In this document: one piece after another, positions 41,147 to 51,276 of the stretch
How positions within the stretch are numbered: position 1 is the stretch's first letter
Layout of the letters: each line of letters begins with the position of its first letter
Source of the DNA: Cercophora sp. LCS_1
Taxonomy: Eukaryota > Ascomycota > Sordariomycetes > Sordariales > Lasiosphaeriaceae
Reading direction: 5' to 3'
Assembly: GCA_036250225.1 (NCBI GenBank)
Contig: JAPZLL010000004.1
Coordinates: forward strand, 868,001 to 932,000
Length of the DNA stretch: 64,000 nt
Notes under the pieces: model-generated
The model's input: the letters and a program-made list of their open reading frames with translations, nothing else
What the model was told of the DNA's origin: nothing
The model's database searches: none
Made by a program: the position numbers and the translations under genes

Positions 41147-42571
41147 GCTGTCTTGCTTTCACGCCCCTCGATCGCCGCCCAAGTCGCTCGGGCAGAAAGA
41201 ACGGTTCCGTGCGAGAGCGCCGTCGAGTCGTGATGTCCACCCAAAACAAGGACCAAGTAAACAGAGACAATCGAAATGCGGGGTCAAACGAGCGGAAGAA
41301 TGGCGTCAACCATCGATAAGGACAAACAGCAACGACGTCGATGATGTCGCAGAATTGGAAGAAAGGGGGGAAACATGACTTCCAGGGGAACGACAAGTGC
41401 GCTCCATTGCCAGATGACGCCAAGGGCTTGTTCTTCGGTTCCTTGGCACTCTCGGTTGCCGCTTGGCGATGTTGGTGGTGGAGAGGCAGTGCAATGCGCG
41501 GCGAGGAGCCGTGTGGTGGGATTGGCCTCTCGTGTTGCCATCTTGGCACACAATGGACGGCGACAACCCTGCAACCGGCCTCGAATTGGTGGGAGAGGCC
41601 CCGTCCAAAACAAGGCCATCGCAATGCCGCGCTGCCAATCCCTTGGCGCACGCTGCCACATGCAGCTTCAGGACCCGGAAAGCGGTAAAGAAATGCACCG
41701 CAAACAAAAAAACAAACAACGGGCGGTCTGTTGCCTTCAAGAAGGCCGCCTTTGTTCGTTGCGCTCGCAACCGGCGTCGACGTTGCCCGGTTTCCGGGGT
41801 TCTGGCTCTGCCCGAAAAATCTCAAAGGGCCATCGCGGGGAGCCAAGCCCGGGACAATCACTGATTGGCCAACGTTGTTCCGGGTCTTCCAGAGCGTTTA
41901 GCCACCAGAAGCGCCTGCAGCGTCAGCTCCAAAAGTGTCTTTTTACAGGCCTGCGGAAATCACCACTCCCTCTTTGACAGGTGATGGAAGGATTCGAGCA
42001 TCTTACCACACTCGCTGCAACTCTCGGTGACGCGGCTCCCAGCGTTTTGGCCCACCTACTTTTCGTATCAAATCCATGTCTGTAAAAAATCGCAAAATTC
42101 GATTCCCCTTTCCGATGCCAGTGATCGCTTGACACGCCCGACGAATGAGGAGCAATTGGGTTTCGCCAGCCAAGACACCAAGAGTCTTGTCCCCTTGGAT
42201 CAGGGAAGTTGTCGCATTGCTGGCGCAGTTTCCAGACGCGTTTGAGTGTCGAGACACACGACGACATGACCTCATCAGAAACCTCGGCGATGCCAGATCA
42301 GGCCGCGAAATCGCCAGCGCTCTCGTATTTACACCCACTTGTCAACTCCGCCTGGACTTGTGCAGCTCTCATGCCACAGCCACTAGCCCGCCACCACCAA
42401 AGTGAACAGCAGCTGCTGCAGGTTGGGAGAGCGAATGACAGCTCAGCTGAGACACGATCACGTATTGGTCCACGTTCGGTCACGTCCACTCAGCCGTAAT
42501 CTCTCCCGAAGAAGCTCAGTCAACAAATGTCTTGGACCAACAGTTTGCATTGCCTCTATCTACACAGTACC
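41147..42571. other. 1.4 kb intergenic
   Basis: Promoter side of the GH76 gene and 3' side of the PhiA-like gene. Overlapping open frames on both strands (for example 41306-41770 minus and 41375-41977 plus) have no motif and are rejected. Confidence 0.5.
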
Positions 42572-43169
42572 CTAGTTGTTCGCGGTCTTATCGTTGTAGT
42601 AGTGTATCTGACCCAGCTGTTAGTCGCGCATCACTCAACAACCAGGGAGAACTTACCGTGTGGTCGGAGCATCCCGACGGCGTTTGGTATCCATAAGCCC
42701 CTGTGTTGATGAACAGCTGCTGCTTCGCACACACAAGCCATGCGCCGGTGTTCTGTCTCTTGACGCTCGGGTCGCTCCACGTGAGCGTATCACCCGACCA
42801 CGCGAATGTGCCAAACGAGCTCTTGGTCGTGTTGAACCAGGTCGACAACTGGCGCGGTGGGCTCGCTTTATCGGCGGGCTCCTGAACCCACATGTACAGC
42901 GGCGGGTTGGAGGCCTTGTTGACGAGCTGCCCGCCTTCAATGGCGAACTGGCCGGCCGTCGTATGGGAATCGAGGATGGCCGTTCCAGGCACGTTGGCCG
43001 GTTTGGTCTGCAGGTACTTGTGGTAGTTTGGAGGAGTCACGCCCCGAATCCAGTATGCGCCCGACAGAAGTGTTGTCGGGGTAGGCACGCTCGGCACGTC
43101 GGCCTGGGGCATGGGCGTGGCCAATGCCGTTCCCGCAAGGGCGGCAGCGAGGATGGGGATCTTGACCAT
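42572..43169 (-). CDS. Secreted PhiA-like cell-wall protein, 182 aa
   Basis: Exons 42657-43169 and 42572-42607 (49-base intron with GACTAAC branch). A signal peptide (MVKIPILAAALAGTALA) precedes a beta-rich domain beginning YWIRGVTPPNYHKYLQT and ending TGAWLVCAKQQLFINTGAYGYQTPSGCSDHTIHYYNDK. The closing WLVC ... GC pair and the repeated turns (TTAGQFAIEGGQLVNKAS) resemble fungal PhiA-type wall proteins, which affect phialide and conidium development in Aspergillus; this resemblance is by eye and moderate. The second exon adds only 11 codons, yet the splice signals are textbook and the unspliced ending is less plausible. The upstream frame to 43205 has no ATG. Confidence 0.75.
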
Positions 43170-44082
43170 GGTGTTGCGTGCACGTTGTTCGTCGTTTGAG
43201 TACAAGCCGAGTTGGACCTACAAAGACAGCATCTCCTATCCAAACCGTCACGGACGGTAGCTTGTTTAAAAGGGAGCGAATTCCCCCACCGCTGGGGTCA
43301 AGCGATCCCAGGTCCGGAGCGTGAGGGCGCATTTTGACAATATGGCAGGCAATCAGGGCAAATGATTTGCCGGAAGAGATCGCATAACGGCCCCAGATTT
43401 TACTTTACTGTTTGACACTCCCTCCGCGTTCATTAATTTGTCCCCCAATCGTGGTATTGCTTTCGGCTTTCTACATGGAGACTTCGACCGGGTCGCCGGT
43501 CGGGTAAAATGCTTCCCGTTCTGGCCCACCGCATCGCCAACTTGCCGAGAACGGTGATCCAGGGTGACGCCACTCAAGCTCGATCTTGCAGCAACAGCTT
43601 GCAGAGCTGATACTTGGGGATGGTGGATGAAAACCGGGTCGCGGTTGCCATTTGCCTTGCGCTCACCGGCACCCAGCATCGATGTGACACCGAGATGTTG
43701 AGGCTGATCGAGGACAATCACGGCATGGGGTTCACTCCCAGTGCAGGCGTACCGACGCTTCCTCGTGCTTTCTCGCGCTTTCCTTTCTGATAAGACGCCC
43801 AAGTGCACGCTGTCATGCGCCTTCCCCATGCTGAGCGTTTGGTCTAAGAAGGACGTGCCTTCCCAGTCCGGCTTGACGGTCGGGATGCGTGGCATCTTTG
43901 GGACGTGGCAGCAACTCGTCTCCTGCCAATCGGCTTTCCGGTTCGTCGTAGGTGTTCTGTCATTCCTTGATGAACATTTTGAACCCTGTCCCCTTGCGAA
44001 CCCTCGGCCGCCGCACGCTGAGTGACAGCCGCCCTCTTCCGCAACCCACCCTCCACATCCAGAATCCGCAGAGAGTATCGCC
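43170..44082. other. Divergent promoter region
   Basis: Lies between the PhiA-like gene (minus) and the cysteine-rich membrane-protein gene (plus), so probably serves both. CCGGGTCGCCGG at about 43489, with CGG/CCG half-sites of the kind bound by Zn2Cys6 proteins, is notable but unproven. A long minus-strand open frame at 43353-44135 overlaps the next gene and has no supporting features. Confidence 0.5.
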
Positions 44083-45314
44083 ATGTTTCCAACCACACGA
44101 CAGCTCCCGCTCGGAGTCCTTCTCTTCGTCTTCATTCCTCTATGCTCCTGCGCGAGGCTGAGAGACCCGATGTGGAACGCTACACTCGAATCCCAGAACC
44201 CTTCCAGACCGGTGACCCAACTGTACTCCTTTGAGATGGCGCCCCCGTCGATAGAGTTGGCGAAGAAAAGACCCTACTCGATACCCACACGAAAGAACCC
44301 GACTCGGCGCCCGCACACTTCCAGACCGACTCCTCACCCCACCAACACCAACCCGTACTCTTTCCGGCAGGGGCCCAGAAAGGCTACCGCGGCCTTCACA
44401 CAGTTGGCAGTGCCACAACCAAGCTGCTCCAGTACTCCCAGAACAACTCCCGCTTCACGGGGAAGGAAAGCATCGGTAGTTACCGTTACCGTGACCCAGC
44501 GGCCATCGATGCTGGTGGCAGCACAAGACCCCAAGTGGAGCAACACGTGTGGTTACGTCAATGGTAACCCGAGTATGTCTCGCCCTCTGCCCTGCTCTAT
44601 CTAGCCGACATGGTTGGCTTACACTCTCCGCTTACAGGATCGCCAAAGGGTTGCCCAGCCGGCAGCCGTTGTATGACATCCGGGAAGTATGTCGGATGCG
44701 GCTCGGGACAATCAACCGCTATTCCTGCAGCATGTGAGGAGCTTTGGTGGTTTGAGGATAAAGATAGGAAGAAGGTCACCCCTCCACCCCCTCAGCCAGG
44801 AACACTGACATGGTGAGTCTACAGCCAAGGGGTGTCTTGGCTTCCATTGAGTTGACAGCTTCTAACCCCTTGCTATATCAACAGCAGCGAGAAGCATGCC
44901 CGATATTGCCAGAAATATACGTACTACGACCCGTTGGTGCAATCCAACTATGTGCTTGCGGCGTCGGGCAAGGAGTCGGTGAAGGACTGGCCACCAGAGG
45001 TACTGGAGCTAGAAAATGAGAGGCATGCGTTGGTTTCGGCGACAACGCTTTTTGCATGCGGCACAGCTTCGGTTTACGGGCCAGACGCCCAGCTTTGGGA
45101 CGCCAACCCAGTCATGATTGCGGTGGCGACCCGTCCAAATGACGACAAACTGGAAGAAAGCGCCAAAAAGTTCATGATCATTGCGCTCTCGCTCATCGGC
45201 GGCGTGATTGTGCTTTGTTTGCTTGCTGCCATTCTGGCGACTGTAATCCCACGGGCCAGGAAGCGCAAGGCAAAGCGTGATCTGGCAAGCGTCAAGGCGA
45301 TTCAACCTCTCTGA
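44083..45314 (+). CDS. Cysteine-rich type I membrane protein of unknown function, 364 aa
   Basis: Exons 44083-44572, 44638-44812, 44885-45314 (introns 65 and 72 bases). A signal peptide (LGVLLFVFIPLCSCA) leads to a Pro/Arg/Thr-rich, poorly ordered stretch up to about residue 130, then a cysteine-rich extracellular domain: NTCGYVNG, GCPAGSRC, YVGCGSG, AACEELWWF, TCSEKHARYCQKYTYYD, and FACGTASV. A single transmembrane helix (FMIIALSLIGGVIVLCLLAAILATVI) near residues 320-345 is followed by a short basic tail (RARKRKAKRD). Signal peptide, ectodomain, one span and a brief cytosolic tail suggest a surface sensor, receptor or wall-stress type protein, but no named domain is recognised. Both introns fall within the cysteine domain and restore the cysteines in frame. 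Confidence 0.8.
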
Positions 45315-45962
45315 GTGGCTGGGATGGGGGCATAGAGTATCGACTAGCACAGAATCCCTAGTAATACATCAATGTAATATCTCAAGGCTATGCTACCGAT
45401 ATTATCCCATGACATCTTGTTGCCAACTCCAATGGGTGATGGAAAACTGGCCCACGAATTTCACTGACGCAACTTCGACTGGTCACCCACCCAGACTACG
45501 TCGAACATGCGTACACAGAATATTCCTACCGCTCAAAATATCAAGTCTCGACCTTTGGAATGCCATGTCCTATCTCGAAACCTTCAAGGCACCTGACATC
45601 CAGTTCGATGTTTCTTTGGGAATGAGAGCGCGCTCAAATCCCTACATGAGACATATCCAGACTTTTCTGGTAATTTTTTCAGCTTCCACTTACTTTGGAA
45701 GGGTTGTTATCGTTCAAAATCTTGTAGGACAGGATACCTACTCCTTCAAGACCCAGTTCAAAAAAACAGGGCAAGTCAACACCCTCGGAGTACCCCTTTG
45801 TTTCCTCACCCACCACAACCGTTTTCGCTGGGCCGATATCCTATCCCCAATATCCATTCCTCATTATTTCAACTGTTTACAACCTTTTTCGTATTTGCCG
45901 CAAACCCAACCCAAGAAACATAGGTACACAAAAGAAAATCACCCCAACAGGAATCGAATGCT
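45315..45962. other. Intergenic between convergent genes
   Basis: About 650 bases between two convergent stops, presumably two 3' UTRs. An open plus-strand frame crosses it (45277-46023) without motifs. Confidence 0.5.
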
Positions 45963-46754
45963 TTATTTCTTCTTGGAATACCGCTTATGCGCACCCGGAA
46001 TCGTCCTCACAGCAATCGAGTAATTCTCGCCCGTATCGGCAACAGCATGCACGACAACATCCTCGCCAAACGGCCACTGTCCCTTTTCATCGGCGCTATC
46101 ACGCTCGTCATACTGCTGAAAGGCCTCCATGTCCATGCCGGACAATGCCTTTTTGGCGGCGTCGTAGGCGTTCATCCGGTTGACGTAGCAGCCCTCGATT
46201 TCGGTGGATTGGAAGGCCCCTAATCGTGTCACCATTATTAGCACCCACACCCAGCTCCCTCACTGTCGACGAAAAAAAAGAATGAACACAAAAAAAAAAA
46301 CCGAACGGGAATGAAAATGGATGAGATTACAAGTCAGAATATTCATACCGCTCCGATCCTGGTTATAATCCGTCTTGGTCTGCAGCACGTAGTGCAGCGA
46401 CTCGTGGCCCGGGGGCAGCCGGACGCTGTCGCCCTCGCCTTCAGGCAGGTTCTCGTTGTTGGGCGTCGTGTCGATGCTGATGACAAATTCTTGACCCGCG
46501 GGCGCTTTGGCGTACACGATGGTGCCGTCGCCGTGCGTCCATTTGGATGCTGTCTCGGGCGTCTTGACGTCGTAGGTTTCGAAATCGTCGGGCTCGTATC
46601 CCAGCGTGTGCAGGGCTTTGGTGGAAAAGGTCTTGGCCGTGGATAAGGTCGTGTGTGTGCCGAGCACGTAGACGGTGCGGGTTGCGCCGGACGTGTCGGT
46701 GTGGAAGTCGATCACGGTCAAGAGGGTGTGGAAGAGGAGGTCGGGGATTGGCAT
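45963..46754 (-). CDS. Unrecognised protein, 220 aa
   Basis: Exons 46349-46754 and 45963-46219 (129-base intron; GTATGA donor; the sequence GCTAATAATGG near the acceptor may be the branch). No signal peptide or obvious membrane span; the N-terminus MPIPDLLFHTLLTVIDFHTD is moderately hydrophobic. The body is a mixed alpha/beta sequence with several evenly spaced strands (TRTVYVLGTHTTL, GTIVYAKAPAGQEFVISIDT, HYVLQTKTDYNQD, IEGCYVNRMNAYDAAKKAL, DVVVHAVADTGENYSIAVRTI) and ends in SKKK. The composition is that of a real globular protein. I know of no family name; a cytosolic fungal-specific protein is the safest description. Confidence 0.72.
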
Positions 46755-47528
46755 TTTCGGTAGTTGTTATTTGATGGTGATGGTGATGGTGACGGTGACG
46801 TTGACGATAGTTGTTGGTGTTGACGCAACGGGGTTGTTGTTATGTTGGTCCTAAAACAAAAGAAGGAGAGCGGGATCGGGAGTGCCAATCGATCTGGGAG
46901 GGTTTTATAGCTTGGGAAACTACACCCAATGCCGTGATGCGGGATGGTTGGGCGAGAAGGCCAAAGAAGGATGTCGAAGGTGTTGCATGATTCTCTGGTT
47001 GTCTGCACGGGCGGGATTGTGGAAGACTCGGATGTTGTGACACGGCCATGCAATCAGTATCGCTTCTGCTGCGTCATTGACGGGTCATGCGTCGAAGCTC
47101 CGTTGGTGAGGGGAAGTGGTGCAAATGCATGATATCACGCCGTGCGGGACGAATTTGGTGATGCGTCCGGTGAGGTTCGGATCTAGTGGTGTGATTGACC
47201 ACAGCTCTTGTCCTGGTGCCATTTACCCGGGTTCAGTCCTATCCCCAACGAACTCGTGGTGTGATTGATTGTAAACAATCAAAAGTTAGAGTCTCCGTTC
47301 ATTGTCACCTTCATGCCGTCTGCTCCGCTCCACCGGATGACATGGCCCTGACGTCAGAACCCCAAGCACCGCGATTCCTGCATTAGCGGACACAAAGGAG
47401 ACCCAACCCCCGGGTTGACGTGACCCGAACACAATCTCTTTCACAGTATTCAGTCCAACCCAAACAATACTTGATTCCTCATCACCAAAGAGTTACCCCT
47501 GAGCCCCTGAACCCCTGGTGACCACACC
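46755..47528. other. Divergent promoter region with stress-element-like sites
   Basis: Between the minus-strand gene starting at 46754 and the HSP20 gene. GTGATG-type repeats lie at 46769-46820. Three CCCCT boxes sit next to the HSP20 start (separate entry). No gene is seen. Confidence 0.5.
47496..47516 (+). promoter_or_regulatory. Three CCCCT boxes in eight-base steps before the HSP20 start
   Basis: CCCCT occurs at 47496-47500, 47504-47508 and 47512-47516, the last ending 12 bases before the ATG. CCCCT is the reverse complement of the AGGGG stress-response element read by Msn2/Msn4-type zinc fingers in fungi. The regular spacing and the stress gene make the match attractive, but the sites are so near the ATG that they may lie in the transcribed leader. 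Confidence 0.35.
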
Positions 47529-48260
47529 ATGTCGATCTACTTTACGCACAACCTCCCCCATCAGACGGCCCCCAGACGCTTCAGCCGTCCACGCGCCCTC
47601 TACGAGGGGCTTAAAACCACGGTGGTCCCCCTCCTGAGTCCAAACTGCCCTCCAGCAACAACAACAACCCGACTTCCCGAACCGCGGAGCCCGGGTCCAG
47701 CCCCTGAGAACGCGAAACAAGGCATCGACCAAGAAATGCTCGCCCACTTCCTCCACGCCTTTCACACCCACCCTGGCAGCGAAGGAGAGCGCGACGAGAG
47801 CGGAACCACACACCCGCATTTTGACCTCGTCGAGACCATGACGGAGTACACGATCTACGGCGAGTTGCCCGGTCTGAAACGTGAAGACGTCACTGTCGAG
47901 ACGAACGATCTGTTATTCACCATTACGATATCGGGTGTGTTGAGGAAGCATGTCCCGGAAGAGGTGCGGGATGTGCCTCCTGCGAGGGACCTCTCGCAGA
48001 CGAAGAACGAGAGTGAGGAAGAAAAGGAGAAGAATTTGAAGGAAAAGGAAGAGAAATGGACCCATTGGCATGTTGCGGAGAGACACGTTGGGCGATTCAG
48101 TCGGGCTTTTCATCTTCCTGTGGGACTGGAGGATATGGCGCGCGTCAAGGCATCGATGAGCGATGGCCTGTTGGTGATTACGGTGCCCAAGACAGCGGCA
48201 GAGATATACAGGGAGGTGTCGCAGGAGAGAAAGGTTGAGGTTGAGAGCGGAGAGAAATAG
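47529..48260 (+). CDS. HSP20-family small heat-shock protein (HSP30 type), 243 aa
   Basis: ATP-independent chaperone that binds unfolding proteins during stress, usually cytosolic and oligomeric. Single exon. Residues 1-95 are a variable Pro-rich arm; the alpha-crystallin domain starts at PHFDLVETMTEYTIYGELPGLKREDV and ends with the conserved SMSDGLLVITVPKT, followed by a short C-terminal extension. Within the domain, between the strands TITISGVLRKH and HWHVAERHVGRFSRAFHLP, there is an inserted charged loop of about 40 residues (SEEEKEKNLKEKEEK), as is common in ascomycete HSP30 proteins. ATG 47529 is the first in frame. The promoter has three CCCCT boxes close to the start. Confidence 0.93.
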   Translation: MSIYFTHNLPHQTAPRRFSRPRALYEGLKTTVVPLLSPNCPPATTTTRLPEPRSPGPAPENAKQGIDQEMLAHFLHAFHTHPGSEGERDESGTTHPHFDLVETMTEYTIYGELPGLKREDVTVETNDLLFTITISGVLRKHVPEEVRDVPPARDLSQTKNESEEEKEKNLKEKEEKWTHWHVAERHVGRFSRAFHLPVGLEDMARVKASMSDGLLVITVPKTAAEIYREVSQERKVEVESGEK

Positions 48261-48330
48261 CTTGGGGGCAGATCCCGATGCCATTGTTGATTCTAATTAT
48301 CCAACCATGAAGGTTCAAAACACTCAGCAC

Positions 48331-49583
48331 TCAGAGGTCAAACTTCTGCCCAACCAGCTCTTCGCTCAACTTCCAGAGTCTTTCGGCAGCAACCGGATCG
48401 CTTGCGTGCGGAGCGGGATCCTTGAACTGGCAGTTATCCAGATACAGCCCCTTGATTTCTGCGAGTTGTTAGCATCTTCCTCCAACCCCGTATCAAAAGA
48501 GAAGAAACACAGTACCATTCAAGGCCGGATCCAAAGCAGCAACAATCGTCGTCGAAGACCCCTCATCCGGCGTCTTCCAATAGCTCGCGACTTTCAAAAA
48601 CTGGGCATTCAACTCATCGTCCTGATGCCGGCTGAGTTCCGTCTCGATTGCTGTGGCCGTTAGCACTCACCCAACCACCTATGTTTGCCAACAACACTTT
48701 TTTTTCCCCCCAAGCTATTGAAGAGGTATAATCCAAGTGACCCAACCGAAAGGGAAAGAAAGAGAAACTCACACCCAGGATGCAACGCGTACCCCACCAC
48801 CCCCTTTTCCTTCAACCGCCGTTGCAACTCCAACGTCATCAGCAAATTCGCCGTCTTGCTCTGCGCATACGTCACAATCCCGTTATACCCATCCTCGGTG
48901 CACTTTGCAAACGCGCCCGCCAACGGCTTGACGTGGTCTTCCTCGGGCGGCACCTCCTTGCCCTCCTCGAAATTGATGTCCGACCACCGTATCGGCGAAA
49001 GCCGATGTCCGGCACTCGTCAGGGACACGATCCGCGTCTCGCCGGGCTTGCTGTTTTCGGTTGCTTTTAGCAGCAGCGGCATGAGCAGATTCGTCAGCAG
49101 GAACGGACCGATGTGGTTCGTCCCGAACTGGAACTCGATCCCCTCCGCCGTGGCTTGGCGGGTTGTGACGACCACGCCGGCATTGTTGATGAGGATGTCG
49201 ATGCGGGGTGTGATTTGGGATATTTGAGCGGCGGCGAGCCGGATGGCGGATTGGGAGGAGAGGTCGAGGGGGACGATTTGGAGACTGAGGGTGGGGTTGG
49301 TTGCGAGGAGGTCCGAGGCGACGAGGGCGAGTTTGGAGGGGGTGCGGGAGGCCAGGATCAGGAGGGCCGGTTGATGGGGAGCGAGGGCGGCGGCGGTGGA
49401 GGCGCCGATTCCCTTTGGGCTGACGCCTGTTATGAGGACTGGCGATGGTTAACTTGGTGGTGGTGGGAGAGGGATTGAGGGATGAGGGAGAAACGTACTG
49501 GTTTTGCCGCGGATTTGGGAGGCAAAGGCTGAGGCTGCCAATGAGCCGGGGGTGCGCTCGCCGAATTCGGGGTGGGAGGTCAT
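48331..49583 (-). CDS. Short-chain dehydrogenase/reductase, retinol-dehydrogenase-like, 337 aa
   Basis: NAD(P)-dependent oxidoreductase of the classical SDR superfamily; substrate unknown. Exons: 49499-49583, 48773-49438, 48516-48650, 48331-48458; introns 60, 122 and 57 bases. The Rossmann motif TGVSPKGIG lies directly after the first intron (GKTILITGVSPKGIGAST). The structural motif NNAG is in IDILINNAGVVV, and the catalytic Tyr and Lys are in YAQSKTANLL, with the upstream Ser in RIVSLTSAGHRL. The FGTNHIGPFLLTNLL segment is typical of the retinol-dehydrogenase and WWOX-like subgroup. The last two exons give HPGSIETELSRHQDD and a C-terminal cap. All joins keep frame (1014 bases in total). No signal peptide or membrane helix is evident. 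Confidence 0.92.
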
Positions 49584-50246
49584 TTTTGGTGATGTTTTGT
49601 TGTTGGTGGTTTGTTTAGCTGAGGGGTGGTTTGAGGGGGTTTCAAATGTTTTGTGACTTTGGTGATGGGAATTGGCGATATTTCATCATCTCGCATCTGT
49701 TGCTGATATTATCCCCTTATCCATGACCCGCCCCGGGCCAGGTCCGAATTCCCGAGCGCCCATGCTGGCGGTAGGTGCTTTGTCCGGCAATTCAAAGCTG
49801 TTGGATAGTGCCTGTCGTGAACTCGTCATGTACCCCGCATATTCTGACAGCTTCCCCAATGTTGACAGGGTGGGTACAGAAATTCCCAATTCACAGGGAA
49901 TCGTTGTCCGCTTCAGCTGGCTGAGTGCTAGGCGCCTCGCTAAATCCGTCCGGGTGTTTTTCTGTCTCCGGCAGGGCGAAGGCGACAAAGCTGATCCAGC
50001 TCTACTTCATGGATAAGCGAATTACTTTAAACTTTCAAGCTAAAAAGGCAATATTGATATGTGAATTCACATGTTTTGGTGCAAGCATCTCACAGAGGGA
50101 AGCAATCACGGAAAAGAGTTGAGAAGCAAGCACGTCATGTTTGACACAAAAAAGGTTAATATTTCAGTTGAAACCCCAGGCGTCATTTACTTAAAATGCA
50201 TGAGGCTCTGCTTACAATAGGTATTGTTGTATTGTACAAAGCTCAG
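49584..50246. other. Intergenic, AT-rich toward its right end
   Basis: Promoter side of the short-chain dehydrogenase and 3' side of the small serine-rich ORF. No gene is seen. Confidence 0.5.
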
Positions 50247-50699
50247 TTACAAAGACTTTCTCCGCATCGACCCAGCCGACGCCAAACCCCTCAAACGAGG
50301 AACTGACTCACTCCTTTGAATTTCGTGTTCAGGCTCCTGCTCAACATCTTGTTCACCTTCCAATAACTCCTCAAGCCGTTGAATCAAGGCATCGGGATCA
50401 AAACCACCCTCTCCATGAGATACACTATCGGTTGGTGAAGAGAAGCCCGAAGAAGAAGACGAGCAGGTAGACAAACTCCCAATCGAAAACAGATCCTGAT
50501 CAACAAGATCTAGTTCATAAGTGAGTGTGTCGCACGAGGCCCTGGGCAAGCTGACTTGCATGGATGATTGGCGCCGAGGAGGAGACACGACCAGCGTGTT
50601 GGGGGTGGTGTCCAGTTCCGTGTCACCCCTTGTCTTCTTCTTCTCCGCAATAAGACAGCACGAGAATGTGTTCAGGATCATGAGGCCCATGGATGCCAT
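50247..50699 (-). CDS. Hypothetical small serine-rich acidic protein, 150 aa
   Basis: Open frame starting MASMGLMILNTFSCC in a strong start context (CAAAATGGC). An in-frame upstream ATG at 50834 would add 45 residues. The middle is Ser/Thr-rich (SIGSLSTCSSSSSGFSSPTDS), followed by an acidic helix-like segment (DALIQRLEELLEGEQDVEQEPEHE) and a basic end (SMRRKSL). This ordered change in character and the start context suggest a real gene, but no family is recognised and no intron supports it. An unrelated open frame on the other strand covers part of it. Confidence 0.45.
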   Translation of the reverse strand: MASMGLMILNTFSCCLIAEKKKTRGDTELDTTPNTLVVSPPRRQSSMQVSLPRASCDTLTYELDLVDQDLFSIGSLSTCSSSSSGFSSPTDSVSHGEGGFDPDALIQRLEELLEGEQDVEQEPEHEIQRSESVPRLRGLASAGSMRRKSL

Positions 50700-51276
50700 T
50701 TTGGTCTGTGGAGAGGTTTTGGTGATTAGGAATTGGGTGCTGGGTCCTGCGTGGTGGAGGAAGATGGAGTGAAGACAGGATTGAAGCTGGTGCTTGCTGG
50801 TATCCAGAGTTTCCAGCATACCTATTCGAGGCATCTTGTCGTTTTTGTAGCCTGTGCGTTTGGATTGAGGGCTGTAAACACCCTGCGTGTTCCATGATTG
50901 GGGGTGCTGGGTCGAGAGAAACAATCTTATTGTGTAGCGAAGGCGCCCATCTCTTTGTCTTGTTGTTTCGCGCCATGGAACCCAACAAAGGGAATCACAC
51001 AAGGGCTGTGTAACCTTGACATCTCGAATGGGCCTACACACAAAAGGTACGCACAAAGGGGTAGATACAGGATGGCCAGATCCATTACGGCCGCTACTCT
51101 AGATACCTGCCAAACTATCCTAGCCCTGTTTTTATGCCTCATGGGCAGTGCAATATATTCCATAACGCTACAGGTCTGGGTCCATCAAATATGCCTTTTA
51201 TGGGGCTCACTACGCCCCTGCTGCACTCAATCCTACACTGTCCCTTCTCAACCATGTCTCGACTTGGCCATCCCTT
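50700..51276. other. Intergenic
   Basis: Between the small serine-rich ORF and the stop of the 2EXR gene. No supportable gene or repeat. Confidence 0.5.

Noticed and set aside
43353..44135. 260-codon minus-strand frame in the divergent promoter
   Set aside because: Overlaps the first exon and signal peptide of the supported gene at 44083; composition is Arg/Ser/Cys-rich noise.
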